The notes under the pieces: generated by a model
Seen by the model: the letters and a program-made list of their open reading frames with translations, nothing else
What the model was told of the DNA's origin: nothing
Databases searched by the model: none
Position numbers and translations under genes: made by a program
Assembly: GCF_005889745.1 (NCBI RefSeq)
Contig: NZ_VCKZ01000039.1
Coordinates: 1 to 33,599 of the forward strand
DNA: 33,599 nt
Source: Actinomadura geliboluensis
Lineage (GTDB): Bacteria; Actinomycetota; Actinomycetes; Streptosporangiales; Streptosporangiaceae
Reading direction: 5' to 3'
Shown: in pieces, positions 1 to 8,653 of the stretch
Layout: every line of letters starts with the position of its first letter
Position numbering within the stretch: position 1 is the first letter of the stretch

Positions 1-3000
1 AGCCGGTTCAGTGCGGTGTTCAGGTGGGGGGTTCGGCGGGCGTTGCCCACCCACGTGGTGGCCCAGCCGTGGTCGCGAATGGGCTCGGCCTCTGCGCTGC
101 CGGACGCGCTACCGGATACGGCGCCGGGTTGGTGGCCGGCGCTGTGGCCGGCGCTGTGGCCGGTCGGCGTCTGCGAGGCGGGATCGGTGTGCGGTACTTG
201 CCACAGGTCGAGTAGGTCGGTGTAGGTGCGGACGGGGGAGTCGGGGAACGGCGGGGTCGGCACGCCGACGGTTTCGGCGGCCAGGCGGGCTTTGGTGTGC
301 AGGATGTCCATGATGCGCAGCACGGCCTCGGTGGCCGGGGCGGGCAGCATGGTCCAGCACGTCACCAGGTCGTGGGTGGAGCCGACGCGGTCCAGGCGTC
401 CCACGCGTTGCCCGAGCCGCTGGGGGTTCCAGGTGAGGTCGTAGTTGATGCACAGGGCGGCTTGTTGGAGGTTGACGCCTTCGGCGAACTTGTCGGTGCA
501 GATCAGCACGTCGTAGCGGTCGGCCTCGGGTGGGAAGGTGGCCTCGGTGACTGCGGTGGAGGCGGTGGCGGGTGCGAAGCCGGCCAGGATCGCCTCGGTG
601 TCGGAGGGTTCGCGCCGGCTTCCGAGGTTGGCCACCCGGCCGCGCAGGGCCGCCAGCCGCGGATCGTCGGCGACGCGCTGGTTCAGCCACCGGCCCAGGT
701 CGTGGGTGGTCTCCCGGGCGCTGGCGAAGATCACGATCTTGGGCCCGCGGGGGTCGGCCAGCGCCGTGGCCAGCAGCCCGAGCAGGGCCTCCTTCTTGGG
801 GTCGGTGGCGACGGCAGTGCGGGCGCGGGCGGCCAGGTCCTGCAGGATCGCCAGGTCGTGTTGCAGGTCGGCGCGCAGCGCTGCTTGGTGGTACTGGTCG
901 GCCGGTTCGGTCGTGTCGGCGTCGGCGGCCAGATCGGTCAGGATCGTCTCGCTGTCATCGGCGTCGTCGCTCAACGCGGCCAGGCGCCGGCTGGTGAGGC
1001 GGCGTCCGGTCCCGGTCGTGGTGCGGACCACACCGGCGTCCAGGTCGGCCAGCGCGCCGCGGACGGTGGCGGCCATGTGGCGGGCGGTGGCGGCCAGCGC
1101 GGCGGGGGAGGACTCCATCCGCTTGAGGAGCAGGCTGCGCAGCAGCCCGGTGATCGGCAGCGCAGGGCTGGGGTCATGCTGGCGGTAGCAGGCGCGCCGG
1201 TACGCGGCCAGCGTCAGCGAGGCGACCTGGCCGCCCCGCGCGGCGCGGACGGCGGCGAAGGCCGGGGCCAGCGCCGCCAGCAGCGCGGCCGGGTCCCGGC
1301 CAGGGCGCATGGGCGGCTCGGAGAGTTGCTCGGAAAGCTGCCCGGAAGGCTGCCCGGAAGGCTGCGCGGGAGGCGGTTGCGGGCCGGTCCTGAGCCCGGC
1401 TGGATGCTCGGTGTAGCCGACGGCGTCCAGCACCGCGGCGAACAGTTCCTGCATCGGCGGCGGCATCGGCACGTCCACCCGGGTCTGCTCGATGTCAGGG
1501 AAGCGCAGTGCGGCGGTGGGGTAGGCGCGGCGGATGAGGGGCCGGTCGCGGCGCAGCATCCGGGCGTGGGCCATCTGGTAGTACCAGGCCTTCTCGCGCG
1601 CGGGGACGGTCAGCGGGTCGGCCAGCACCTGGGCCAGCCGCCGTCCCTCGTCGGGGCGTGCGGCGGTGCGCGAGCGCTGCAGCATCGCGGCGGGGGTCCA
1701 GTCGGGTTCCAGGCTGCGGTCGGCCAGCACCAGCAGTTCGAACAGGTCCCGGGCGGTGTTGTTGACCGGGGTGGCGCTCATCACCAGCACCTGCGGCGGT
1801 GCGGGGTCTTGGGGCTGGGCGGCCAGTAGTGACCGCAGGGCCTCCATCCGGGCGGTGAGGGGGTTGCGGACAGCGTGCGCCTCATCGAGGATGAGCAGCC
1901 CGCACCGCTGCCAGGTGTGCCCGTCGGCGAGCACGCCGCGGTACAGCTTGGTGAGCTGGTCATACGACAGCACCCGGATCCCGTTCAGTCCCCACTCGGC
2001 CAGGCGGCGCCGCCACATGCGGCGCAGGCTGGCCGGGGCGACGACCGTGACGGGGCCGCGGCCCTCGGCCACCGCCAGCCGGGCGACCTCCCCGGCGATG
2101 TAGGTCTTGCCGAGGCCGACCTCGTCGGCGACGAGCGCTCCGCCGTAGCGGCGCAGGATCGCGCGGACCCGGGCGACGCCGTCGCGTTGGTAGTCGGTCA
2201 GGTTCATGCAGGGGCTGGGGTCGGCGTTGACCTCCTCGTCGTAGGCCTCGGCCAGCATCCGCAGGTACACCAGTTCGCGCGGGTAAGCGCAGAACAGTTC
2301 GATGATCAGAGCGGCCAGGTCGTAGGGGCGGGACTGGTCCCACCAGCCCCGTGTCTCGGCGAGGGCGGCGCGGGCCTCCCTGCGGCCCAGGACGGCGTTG
2401 AACTCCTGGTTGCGGATCAGCCCGCCCAGGGTCAGGTTGGAGGATCCGGTCGCCGCGTGCACGCGGCGACCGCGGTCCACCACGGTGGCCTTGGCGTGCA
2501 GGAAGCGGCGCTGGTAGCGGCGCACCTGCATGCGGTCGTCGGCCAGCAGCGCCGCCAGACCCTGCAGCCGCCGCATCTGCCGGGCAGTCAGCGGCATCCC
2601 GGCCAGATCGGCGCGCAGCGCCCGGTCGGCCTGGGCGCACACGCGTGCCACCGTCTGCGGATCGGGGCCGGCGGCATGGTCGTCACCCGGATGATCGTCG
2701 CGGCGGCCCGTCGCCGGGGCGCCGGAGTCGTCGCCGAGGGCCTGCCCCAAGGGGATCTGGGCACGGCGCCAGATGCGGGCTCCTTCGGGGGGCGCCACCC
2801 CCAGCAGCAGCCGCACCTGGTGGCCCCGCGCGGTCAAGGTGGTGAGCGGCTCGAGCAGTTCCAGCAGGCCCTGCATGGTGACGAACCCCGTCGTCAGCAT
2901 GACGCGGGCCGGCCGGCGGCCGGCCGTGGCGACCAGCCACCGGGCCAAGCCCGCAGCCACGGTCTCCTCGCCGGTATTCAGGAACGTCGTGCCGTCGGGC

Positions 3001-3074
3001 ACGGCCGTGTCGGGTGTTGTGCCGCCGAGCGCGGGCGTGTCGGGCGGTGCGGTGTCGGGTGAGAGAGTCGTCAT
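1..3074 (-). CDS. SNF2-family helicase with N-terminal PLD-like nuclease domain (partial)
   Basis: Large ATP-dependent DNA translocase/helicase; its C-terminus lies beyond the left edge (about 1,024 residues are present). The start is ATG at 3074 with a GGGAG ribosome site. Residues ~35-230 form a phospholipase-D-like domain: H193-x-K195-x4-D200 (FLHAKATVVD) followed by GSSN at 210-213, a single HKD motif. The SF2 core follows: Walker A ADEVGLGKT with K323, DEAH at 397-400, motif III MSATPVNN, and a C-terminal lobe with TDKFAEGVNLQ and QRVGRLDRVGS near residues 855-895. The family uses ATP to move on DNA, and PLD domains cut phosphodiester bonds, so a nuclease-helicase for restriction or phage defence is inferred. 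It lies 105 bp downstream of the DUF262 gene on the same strand and is probably co-transcribed. 12-bp in-frame tandem repeats encode PSGQ/LSEQ near 1320-1370 and GHSA near 138-165. The function is inferred from domains; the domains themselves are clear. Confidence 0.9.
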   Translation of the reverse strand, partial: MTTLSPDTAPPDTPALGGTTPDTAVPDGTTFLNTGEETVAAGLARWLVATAGRRPARVMLTTGFVTMQGLLELLEPLTTLTARGHQVRLLLGVAPPEGARIWRRAQIPLGQALGDDSGAPATGRRDDHPGDDHAAGPDPQTVARVCAQADRALRADLAGMPLTARQMRRLQGLAALLADDRMQVRRYQRRFLHAKATVVDRGRRVHAATGSSNLTLGGLIRNQEFNAVLGRREARAALAETRGWWDQSRPYDLAALIIELFCAYPRELVYLRMLAEAYDEEVNADPSPCMNLTDYQRDGVARVRAILRRYGGALVADEVGLGKTYIAGEVARLAVAEGRGPVTVVAPASLRRMWRRRLAEWGLNGIRVLSYDQLTKLYRGVLADGHTWQRCGLLILDEAHAVRNPLTARMEALRSLLAAQPQDPAPPQVLVMSATPVNNTARDLFELLVLADRSLEPDWTPAAMLQRSRTAARPDEGRRLAQVLADPLTVPAREKAWYYQMAHARMLRRDRPLIRRAYPTAALRFPDIEQTRVDVPMPPPMQELFAAVLDAVGYTEHPAGLRTGPQPPPAQPSGQPSGQLSEQLSEPPMRPGRDPAALLAALAPAFAAVRAARGGQVASLTLAAYRRACYRQHDPSPALPITGLLRSLLLKRMESSPAALAATARHMAATVRGALADLDAGVVRTTTGTGRRLTSRRLAALSDDADDSETILTDLAADADTTEPADQYHQAALRADLQHDLAILQDLAARARTAVATDPKKEALLGLLATALADPRGPKIVIFASARETTHDLGRWLNQRVADDPRLAALRGRVANLGSRREPSDTEAILAGFAPATASTAVTEATFPPEADRYDVLICTDKFAEGVNLQQAALCINYDLTWNPQRLGQRVGRLDRVGSTHDLVTCWTMLPAPATEAVLRIMDILHTKARLAAETVGVPTPPFPDSPVRTYTDLLDLWQVPHTDPASQTPTGHSAGHSAGHQPGAVSGSASGSAEAEPIRDHGWATTWVGNARRTPHLNTALNR

Positions 3075-3179
3075 CGTCACTCCCTGCATCTTCCGGCCGG
3101 GTCTGGCCAGAGGGCCGGTTCGGAACGGGCCGCGGCCGGGCGGCAGCTGGCTGCCCGGTGGGCTGCTCGATCTCGCGCT

Positions 3180-4817
3180 CTAGGCGGTGTCGGTCGGGCC
3201 GAGGGTCTTGCGCGCCGTGTGGGCGGGGCCGGGTGCCTGCAGCGGGCCGGTCCGCGCCAGGAAACCGTTGATCATGTGCAGCAGGTCCTGCTCGCGGGCC
3301 TTCACCAGTTGCGCAGGCCCCAGCCCGGTGCCGGCGGGGACCGGCAGGCAGTGCGCGGCCAGCACCTGATCCCCGCACCGCAGCTGCTCATAGGCCTCGC
3401 GGCCCCATCCTCCAGTCCGCGCCAGCACCTGCGCTGTGGCGGGAGTGGCCAGCACGAAGTCGCCCAGCGAGGCCTCCAGCCGCCCCCGCCACAACGGCAC
3501 CAGCGACATGCCCGCCTCAGGAAAGACCGCGTCCGGGTCGGTCAGATCCGGCACCCCCAGTCCCGACGGGCTGGCCGCGGCCATCGCATACAGGCTGGTG
3601 ACGGCCCCGAACCCGCCGCGCCGGCCGTGCAGTTGCGCTGGGGCCAGCGGCGGGGGAGGCCCGGCGGGCAGCATCAGCTGCGCCAGCACCGTCCGCGCCT
3701 CGGCGTAGTCGCCGGCGCGCAGCATCGCCGAGACGTCCCCGCTGGCCCGGTATGGCGCGCCGTTGTAGCGGCCGGTGGCCAGCGCGTGCACCAGCCAGCG
3801 CCGCGGAAAATCGTCGGTGGAGGCTTCGCGGAAGTGCGCGCCCAGGTGGAACAGCACGCCCAGCGCCGCCGGCATCGCCAGCAGCGAGGCATCGCACAGC
3901 CCCCATCGCTGCAGGCTGTCCATCATCGCGGTGCAGCCGGCCACCGCGCGCCGTGCGGCCTCCTCCACTGCCGCCGAGCCGGCCTTGAGGGCGGTGCGCC
4001 GCCGCGCCGCCGGCGGCAGCAGCCGCTGCACCAGCTCGTTGATCACCGGGAAGGTGACCGCGGCCCCGAACCCCTCGCGCTGGGCGTGCCGCCACAGCGG
4101 ATCCAGCATCTCGCGGCGCACCCCGGGCCGGGCCAGGTCCAGATACAGCGTCTCGATCTCCGAGGCGTGCGCGACCCGCGTCGATGACGCCTGGTTGAGC
4201 ACTTGGTAGCACTCGGCCGCGTCCAGGGCCCCGCCCCGCAGCCACATCACCGGGATCTCGGTGTCCAGCAGCCGCTTGCGCAGGTCGGTCAGCTCGGCCA
4301 CCAGCTGGCTGGCCTCGTGGGTACGGGCACCGGCGCCGGCGTCGGCGACCAGCTGGGGGATCTCGGCGGGTGCCGCCTGCAGCAGGTCGCCCAGCCGGAT
4401 CTGCGGATGCCGGCGGGCCCGCATCGGCTGGATCCGCAACCGGCGAGCCGACTCCAGCACCACCCCCACCTCAAGGCCCGGGCCGCCCAGCTCGGCCCAC
4501 ACATCTGGCGGATAGCACGCCGGCCGGATACCGGCGCCGCCGGCCAGCGCGGTGCCGCGCTGCTGACCGTCGACGAAGAAGATCTTGGCGCGGGTGAACT
4601 CCCGGTAGCGGCCGGAGGAGGGAGCCTCCTGCGGCGGCGGCAGCCACCACACGAACCCGTTGATCGGCCGCTGCGGCTCCCGCGCCAGCGACGCCCACAC
4701 CTCCGCCCCCCACTGCGCGTTGCGCTGGAACGGGCGGCCGAACTGCACCACGTCGACCTCTCCGTCGCGCAAGAGCCTCAGCAGATCCGCCAGCAGGATG
4801 AAGCGCTGATCGAACAC
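3180..4817 (-). CDS. DUF262 domain protein (ParB/Srx-like, GmrS-type N-terminus)
   Basis: 545 residues from a GTG start at 4817, preceded by GGAAGGTGG. The N-terminal ~110 residues carry the DUF262 signature: FQRNAQW at 30-36 and VDGQQRGTAL at 82-91. DUF262 is a ParB/sulfiredoxin-like fold; the DGQQR loop is the nucleotide-handling site of GmrS, part of the GmrSD type IV restriction enzyme that attacks modified phage DNA. The remaining ~430 residues are mostly helical and show no recognisable DUF1524 HNH motif, so this is not a standard fused GmrSD. A nuclease could instead be supplied by the PLD-helicase encoded just downstream. An XRE-type regulator lies upstream on the same strand. Cytoplasmic. 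The domain assignment is firm; a defence role is inferred from family and neighbours. Confidence 0.85.
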   Translation of the reverse strand: MFDQRFILLADLLRLLRDGEVDVVQFGRPFQRNAQWGAEVWASLAREPQRPINGFVWWLPPPQEAPSSGRYREFTRAKIFFVDGQQRGTALAGGAGIRPACYPPDVWAELGGPGLEVGVVLESARRLRIQPMRARRHPQIRLGDLLQAAPAEIPQLVADAGAGARTHEASQLVAELTDLRKRLLDTEIPVMWLRGGALDAAECYQVLNQASSTRVAHASEIETLYLDLARPGVRREMLDPLWRHAQREGFGAAVTFPVINELVQRLLPPAARRRTALKAGSAAVEEAARRAVAGCTAMMDSLQRWGLCDASLLAMPAALGVLFHLGAHFREASTDDFPRRWLVHALATGRYNGAPYRASGDVSAMLRAGDYAEARTVLAQLMLPAGPPPPLAPAQLHGRRGGFGAVTSLYAMAAASPSGLGVPDLTDPDAVFPEAGMSLVPLWRGRLEASLGDFVLATPATAQVLARTGGWGREAYEQLRCGDQVLAAHCLPVPAGTGLGPAQLVKAREQDLLHMINGFLARTGPLQAPGPAHTARKTLGPTDTA

Positions 4818-4832
4818 CGCAGGCCACCTTCC

Positions 4833-4845
4833 CGGTTGACAACCG
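4833..4845. promoter_or_regulatory. Perfect inverted repeat upstream of the DUF262 gene (candidate operator)
   Basis: CGGTTG-A-CAACCG is a perfect 6-1-6 palindrome 16 bp upstream of the DUF262 GTG start. On the minus strand it contains TGTCAACCG, the same 9-mer found in the inverted repeat at 5491-5506 upstream of the XRE regulator. This suggests a binding site of that regulator; binding itself is inference. Confidence 0.4.
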
Positions 4846-4922
4846 CCGTTAAGCGAGCGGCATGATCACCGGGCCACTACCCACTTCTCTCTTGATCGAA
4901 TACATTTCCGCAGGTCACAGGG

Positions 4923-5381
4923 CTAATTGCGGGTGGTTGTCCGGCTTTCCGCCCGGCGTAGCGCTACCTCGACCAGCCGTGTGGAGCACATGTAGGCCCG
5001 CGCTGCCGCCACCACGAACGCCCCACGCCCCACGCCCTGCGGCAGCCGCCCCTCCCGCTCGGCGCGCAGCAGCGACCACGACGACACCCCCAGCAGCCCG
5101 GCTGCCTGATCGGCGGTCAACCCGGCCCAGTGCCGCAAGTCCGACAACGCGGCCTCGGCGATCCCCACCTCGGACAGTTCCGGCGGCGCCACCCCCAGTG
5201 CCCGGCACAGCTGCGCGTACCGCGCAGGATCGCACCGGCGCCGGCCCGCCTCGTACTCCCACAACTGCCGGGCCGGCACCCGCCCCCCGGTCAGGGCCGC
5301 CAGCCCGTCCACCGTCAGCCCCCGCCTGAGCCGCAACCGGCGGAGCTTACCGGCATCCAGCCGCACCCTGCCATGAGCCAT
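4923..5381 (-). CDS. XRE-type transcriptional regulator with two helix-turn-helix segments
   Basis: About 152 residues when started at ATG 5381 (MAHGRVRLDAGKLRRLRL), where similarity to XRE domains begins; the frame stays open upstream to 5498, so a longer N-terminus is possible. The first helix-turn-helix covers roughly residues 10-60 (RRGLTVDGLAALTGG ... LWEYEAGRRR ... LCRALGV). A second, shorter HTH-like segment follows at about 75-105 (AGLTADQAAGLLGVSSWSLLRAEREG). Proteins of this family bind palindromic operators as dimers and commonly control defence or toxin genes and themselves. It is encoded 105 bp upstream of the DUF262/helicase pair on the same strand, and both upstream regions carry an inverted repeat with the same 9-mer. 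The likely role is control of that module. Confidence 0.8.
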   Translation of the reverse strand: MAHGRVRLDAGKLRRLRLRRGLTVDGLAALTGGRVPARQLWEYEAGRRRCDPARYAQLCRALGVAPPELSEVGIAEAALSDLRHWAGLTADQAAGLLGVSSWSLLRAEREGRLPQGVGRGAFVVAAARAYMCSTRLVEVALRRAESRTTTRN

Positions 5382-5490
5382 CAGGCGGCCCCGCCCCGAC
5401 ACCGCACCCTCCATGACTAACCGACGCCGGGCCGCCGAGGGCTCGACGACCATGCACCATCGTGCAGTTCCGGACTCAGACCCGGGACTT

Positions 5491-5506
5491 CCTGTCAACC
5501 GACAGG
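5491..5506. promoter_or_regulatory. Inverted repeat upstream of the XRE regulator
   Basis: CCTGTC-AACC-GACAGG is a perfect 6-4-6 inverted repeat about 110 bp upstream of the regulator start. It contains TGTCAACCG (5493-5501), shared with the palindrome at 4833-4845. On the minus strand it includes TTGACA, a consensus -35 hexamer, but no good -10 was seen at 16-18 bp. Candidate autoregulatory operator. Confidence 0.35.
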
Positions 5507-6486
5507 CTGGCGATCAGAGGGTGACCGCGACGGCGAACACAGCGCGAACCTCCCGCGGGCTGGGGACCGGGACGCTACGGGGTCGCCCTGACGTCTGAGC
5601 GCGGGGCCATCCGGCCGAGGCTGCGACGGCATCGGCGACCGGACGCAGTGCTGGTGGGGGCTGTACCGGTGACGCCTGTTCGGTTTACCAGGCGTCCACA
5701 CAGGGCCAACGTGCGGCACGCTGCGATCTTGAGGTGGAGACTTTCGCTTGGGCGGAGGCGCACCCGAAGGAGGGGCGGTGCACGGATCTTCAGCAGATGA
5801 GGCCACACGGACGGCACAGTCCGTGGAAACCGAATCCAATTCACCCTTGGAAGGCCGTCCGGCGACAGCCGCTGCTGATACGTTCCTGAGCAGCGAAAAT
5901 GCGGGATCTGGCACCGCCTGGCGCGTCACTGCGCGTACGGACTGGAAACGGGCGGCTGTACGCAGCGATGTCCTGATGTGGACACCATGTAGCCCCTGGG
6001 CAGGCCCAAAGCAGCCATCGTCGAGACGCGCCGCTGCAGCTGGCCTGCGTCCACATAGGCGAGACTGGGCCCATGACCTCAGGGCGGCCCGAATCTGGGC
6101 GATGCCGCGCCCACCGCGTCGGGTTCCGATGCTCGCCGACACGGCCCATATCGGAGCCGAGCCACACGTTTCGCGTCCCGGTAACGGACAAGAACCTGCC
6201 CAATCGCTGGGCTGGACCGGGGGCGAGAGAACAAGCTTCCTACCCAGGGTTCTTACGGCTCGGTGGGTTGCACCGATCGCGATCATGCTTTCATCGCCAC
6301 TCGCAGTGACTGGCGGAAAGGTTGGCTGGGGATGGCCTGGTCACGCGGCTGCCACGCTTCAGCGATGATCACCCGGTGCGCGGACCCATCCCCTCGTCAT
6401 AGGGGTCACCGTGACGGCGCCGCTTCTCGCTGCAGGAAAGGGGACGTCCGCCCACGGTATCGATGGAGCGTCCACGCCTTGGTTGT
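5507..6486. other. Gene-free stretch of about 1 kb
   Basis: Open frames occur on both strands, such as 5748-6368 on the plus strand, but their third codon positions are near 50% GC in the part checked and their translations show no family features. This is unlike real genes in this window. No RNA gene, repeat or transposon end was recognised. It is probably decayed or intergenic island DNA. Confidence 0.5.
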
Positions 6487-6966
6487 CTATGTTTGCACTG
6501 CCCGGAACCAGGTCTCGGCGGCGGGTAGTGCCGGCCAGATCTGGATCTTGTGGTGTTCGACCATTGCGTCGCCTTCGTCGGCGTCGATGTATTCGGCGTC
6601 CTGGCCGGCGTCCTGGCCGGCGTCGCGGCCGCGGGCGTGGACCCGGAACCGGTAGGGGCCGGGGGCCGGCAGGCGGAGTTCGGTGACCGGGATGCCGACC
6701 GGGACCGACAGGGTGAGGGCGATGGTGGTGATGTCGGCGCTGACCTCGACGGCGTCGTCCCAGTCGTCGAGGTCGGGCGGTGGCGGCTGGTCGGTGACCT
6801 CGATCTCGACACCGATGTCGCCGGAGTCGACGCCGGTTATGACGACCAGGCGTCCGGACGAGACCCAGACCGGGCCGTTGCCGCCGGTGAACGGTATGGC
6901 GCCGGGGTCCCATTCCGTCCATTCGAGCCAGTAGCCGACGCTGACCCGCAGGTTCGAGGCCGTCAT
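6487..6966 (-). CDS. Hypothetical beta-rich protein
   Basis: 159 residues from ATG at 6966. No family recognised. The sequence alternates short hydrophobic strands (LRVSVGYWLEW, GRLVVITGV, ITTIALTLSVPVGI, PYRFRVHARG) and acidic loops, and ends in HHKIQIWPA, suggesting a small soluble beta-sandwich. No signal peptide or membrane segment is visible. It has a short in-frame repeat, DAGQDAGQDA, encoded by a 12-bp tandem duplication near 6600-6625. It stands alone: ~1 kb of gene-free DNA lies on one side and the STAS gene, transcribed in the same direction, lies 180 bp upstream. No strong ribosome site precedes the ATG. Small beta-rich actinomycete proteins of this kind can be immunity or phage-related proteins, but nothing here establishes that. 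Confidence 0.7.
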   Translation of the reverse strand: MTASNLRVSVGYWLEWTEWDPGAIPFTGGNGPVWVSSGRLVVITGVDSGDIGVEIEVTDQPPPPDLDDWDDAVEVSADITTIALTLSVPVGIPVTELRLPAPGPYRFRVHARGRDAGQDAGQDAEYIDADEGDAMVEHHKIQIWPALPAAETWFRAVQT

Positions 6967-7146
6967 CGGGTCAGACTGACACCTAGAACGCGTCGCCGTC
7001 GACGGGACCGAACCCCAGACCCCGCAGTCGGCTCACCTGCACCATCGCCGATCTGCTGCAGCGCGGGTTTCCCACCCGGAGTGATCGCGTCCGCACGTCT
7101 GGTGCGTACCACCAGACCGGGCAGACCACTGCTGACCTGTGGCGTG

Positions 7147-7527
7147 TCAGGGGGCTGGTCCCTGGCTCGGATCCGGCAGGGTCTCCACGACGCGGATATG
7201 GCGATCGATCTCGGTCAAAGCCAGCGAGGAGGCCAAGCGCGGCTGCGGCCGCAGCAGCACCAGTTCACCACCGGCGGCGCCAGTGCGCCTCCACAACCGA
7301 ACCAGGGCGTTCAAGCCTGAAGAGTCGCAGATGGACACCTGAGACAACTCCAAGGCCACCCGCGGCGGGGCTTCCCGCGTCATCAGAAGCGCCACTCGGT
7401 CTAGCAACGCCGCAACGGTGAACCTGTCCAACTCCCCACGCAACTCCACCATCAGCCACTCCCGGGCCGGGACCACATCCACCCTGAGCCTTGCCCGTGC
7501 CGATGAGGCATCCGGCATCACTGTCAT
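7147..7527 (-). CDS. STAS-domain anti-sigma factor antagonist
   Basis: 126 residues when started at ATG 7527, placed after a strong GGAGAGGGGG ribosome site; the frame is open upstream to 7590 but that part has no homology. The chain is a complete SpoIIAA-like STAS domain: strand-rich start (LRVDVVPAREWLMVELRGELD), then VALELSQVSICDSSGLNALVRLW with the DSSG loop at residues 68-71, whose serine is the usual site for an anti-sigma kinase. Family members bind anti-sigma kinases when unphosphorylated and free a sigma factor. No partner kinase or sigma gene is visible nearby, so it is an orphan whose target must lie elsewhere. Cytoplasmic. Confidence 0.88.
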   Translation of the reverse strand: MTVMPDASSARARLRVDVVPAREWLMVELRGELDRFTVAALLDRVALLMTREAPPRVALELSQVSICDSSGLNALVRLWRRTGAAGGELVLLRPQPRLASSLALTEIDRHIRVVETLPDPSQGPAP

Positions 7528-7787
7528 CACCCCCTCTCCGCCAACCGGCATACCCGCGCAAGCCCCCCTGAAGAACCGCGCGTCGCACACAGTTCAGGCA
7601 CAGGTACTCAGCCCGAGGCGCGCTGAGGCGCAGTGGCCGCGGACGAGGACCGCGATCGGTTGCGCCGGCACACGACGGCGCCAACAGCGGCCGCCTGGGC
7701 CAAGACAAGACCCGCTGGAGCGCCGACCACGGCTGCAACATTAGGGGCCAGCTGCGTAAGAACGAGCAGGCCGCAACCTGGTATGCG

Positions 7788-8030
7788 ATGACCGCCACCG
7801 AAATCTACGTCATCCCGCTTCGCGACGACATCCCGCCGCGTCCCCTCGCGGTCCTCACTGCCCGGCTGTGCAACCAGCCCCTCACCTGGGCCAACCGCAC
7901 CCGCTACAGTGCGCCCCTGCATGCCGCCCAGAAGATGGACCTCGACCATCCCCAGTACAGGCGGACCCGGGCCGCGGACGGCGGCGACACCGGCGCGGAA
8001 TCCACCATGACGGGGGACGCCGCCCCCTGA
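7788..8030 (+). CDS. Small hypothetical protein, possibly with a decayed 5' end
   Basis: 80 residues from ATG 7788. No family recognised. Third codon positions are strongly GC-biased (roughly 85-90% by eye), as in real genes here, and the composition is not the arginine/proline-rich type of shadow frames (for example EIYVIPLRDD and QPLTWANRTRYS). The same frame continues open upstream to about 7572 with protein-like sequence (DKTRWSADHGCN) but has no ATG, GTG or TTG there. It is therefore either a short gene with an upstream coding-like tail or the 3' part of a gene that lost its start. Confidence 0.35.
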   Translation: MTATEIYVIPLRDDIPPRPLAVLTARLCNQPLTWANRTRYSAPLHAAQKMDLDHPQYRRTRAADGGDTGAESTMTGDAAP

Positions 8031-8198
8031 AGTCCGACGACCTTGCCCGCTCGCGACCCGCGTGCAGATAGCTGGGCAGCGTTGCCGGAGCCCTGCTCAG
8101 CCTCCTTCCCCTTCGGCGGAGACTGGAACGGGCCGATGGCAACGTCGTCTCCCTGCCTCACCGCTTGAGTCGACCTTGCCACCGGCTATCCCGGCTGA

Positions 8199-8474
8199 TC
8201 AGGCTGGGCTCTTCCTGACCAGGGCATGGAGAGCTCCGGCCATGCTCACGCCGGCGATCGCAGCAGCCGCAAGCCCCGCGATCAGCCCGACAGCCGCCGA
8301 CATCGCGGGGCCCACGCTCGCCGCGAGCTGGATCGCGGTGGTGATCCCTGCACTCAGCCCGACGAGCAGCGCCACCAACACCGACACCGTCAAGATCGCC
8401 AGTGAACGGGGCGAGACCAGCGCACCGTCCTGGCCAGGCTCCGGACCGCCCGGAACGTCCCCTACAGTTGACAT
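8199..8474 (-). CDS. Small two-helix membrane protein
   Basis: 91 residues from ATG 8474, preceded by AGAAGGGA. After a polar Gly/Pro-rich start, two hydrophobic spans are visible at about 27-50 (SLAILTVSVLVALLVGLSAG) and 57-80 (MSAAVGLIAGLAAAAIAGVS), followed by a short basic tail. It is an integral membrane protein of unknown function; no family motif is seen. It is divergent from the XRE-TIR gene, with 179 bp between the two starts, so the two could share regulation. A membrane partner for the TIR protein is possible but unsupported beyond proximity. Confidence 0.65.
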   Translation of the reverse strand: MSTVGDVPGGPEPGQDGALVSPRSLAILTVSVLVALLVGLSAGITTAIQLAASVGPAMSAAVGLIAGLAAAAIAGVSMAGALHALVRKSPA

Positions 8475-8611
8475 CAACGTCCCTTCTCGCAGCGCGCGGA
8501 TCGGACGAGGACGGCTCCCGTTGCACCGGGGGCCGTCTGCCTTTGCGGCTCAGGCCACACCATCCCCAGTCGGCCCAGAGTCCCAGCACCTCTCGGATTC
8601 GTCAAACTCGG

Positions 8612-8640
8612 GAAACATTCGCTCTTTTCGAGAAACATTC
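8612..8640. promoter_or_regulatory. Two direct repeats upstream of the XRE-TIR gene
   Basis: GAAACATTC occurs at 8612-8620 and again at 8632-8640, exactly 20 bp apart (about two helical turns), ending 13 bp before the ATG at 8654. The spacing and position fit tandem operator sites, most simply for the XRE domain of the adjacent gene. Confidence 0.4.
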
Positions 8641-8653
8641 ATAGAGTGACGGC

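Noticed and set aside
297..3062. Long plus-strand open frames at 297-1829 and 1875-3062
   Set aside because: They are shadows of the minus-strand helicase gene. Their translations are Gly/Gln/His-rich with no domain, while the minus strand gives complete helicase motifs.
3136..3158. GC-rich hairpin between the DUF262 and helicase genes
   Set aside because: Inverted CCGGGC/GCCCGG arms are present, but such hairpins are common at this GC content and there is no T-tract, so a terminator is not supported.
5748..6368. Plus-strand open frame of 206 codons in the gene-free stretch
   Set aside because: Third codon positions near 50% GC in the part checked and no family resemblance; not coding.
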